Positions 62,206 through 64,000 of a DNA stretch of 64,000 nt are shown here, in pieces (position 1 is the first letter of the stretch; the number at the start of each line of letters is the position of its first letter). The notes under the pieces are model-generated. The model saw only the letters and a list, made by a program, of their open reading frames with translations. It made no database searches and had not been told where the DNA came from. This DNA comes from Macrobrachium rosenbergii (Eukaryota; Arthropoda; Malacostraca; Decapoda; Palaemonidae). A program made the position numbers and the translations under genes. The stretch is from positions 11,763,508-11,827,507 of the forward strand of contig NC_089766.1 of NCBI RefSeq assembly GCF_040412425.1, read 5' to 3'.

Positions 62206-64000
<1,795 letters not shown>

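Overview
This window looks like nuclear DNA of a decapod crustacean, such as a shrimp, prawn or crayfish. The evidence is an extreme load of long dinucleotide arrays (TA, GA/CT, CA), AAT and AAG arrays, several interspersed repeat families, GT-AG introns, and genes made of small exons separated by kilobases. The species cannot be named from the sequence. There are no bacterial operons, CRISPR arrays, or rRNA or tRNA genes that I could support.

Only two protein-coding loci are well supported. On the plus strand, 46255-55752 holds a complete six-exon gene for ATG101, the HORMA-domain subunit of the ULK1/ATG1 autophagy-initiation complex. It encodes 219 residues, every exon junction resolves in frame, and the diagnostic W-P-F of the WF finger falls at residues 110-112. 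On the minus strand, 34850-35162 is the first coding exon of a secreted cysteine-rich protein. It has a signal peptide and a 12-cysteine insulin-like-growth-factor-binding (IGFBP N-terminal) domain. It lies behind a TATA box and initiator near 35488-35461, and its later exons were not found.

Layout. 1-34 kb is gene-poor and dominated by microsatellites and minisatellites (45-bp units at 1.7 kb, 36-bp units at 24.8 kb, about 88-bp units at 26.5 kb). It also carries non-autonomous elements and 3' fragments of a non-LTR retrotransposon (17.2, 20.1 and 30.7 kb). 34-35.5 kb is the IGFBP-like exon and promoter. 36-45.7 kb holds more arrays, a Penelope-like element relic (37.3 kb), a 1.3-kb minisatellite of about 42-bp units (39.8 kb) and fold-back elements. 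46.2-55.8 kb is ATG101, where array density drops abruptly. 55.8-64 kb is probable 3' UTR and intergenic sequence with one interspersed repeat and one long CT array.

The main new-looking signals are: a 28-codon, phase-0 candidate cassette exon in ATG101 intron 2; a group of fold-back elements, some sharing terminal repeats, sitting at TA or AAT arrays; a retrotransposon whose 3' ends carry the AAT arrays; a three-copy hairpin-rich element of about 400 bp; and four minisatellites with palindromic units or higher-order structure. The two genes are not evidently functionally linked.
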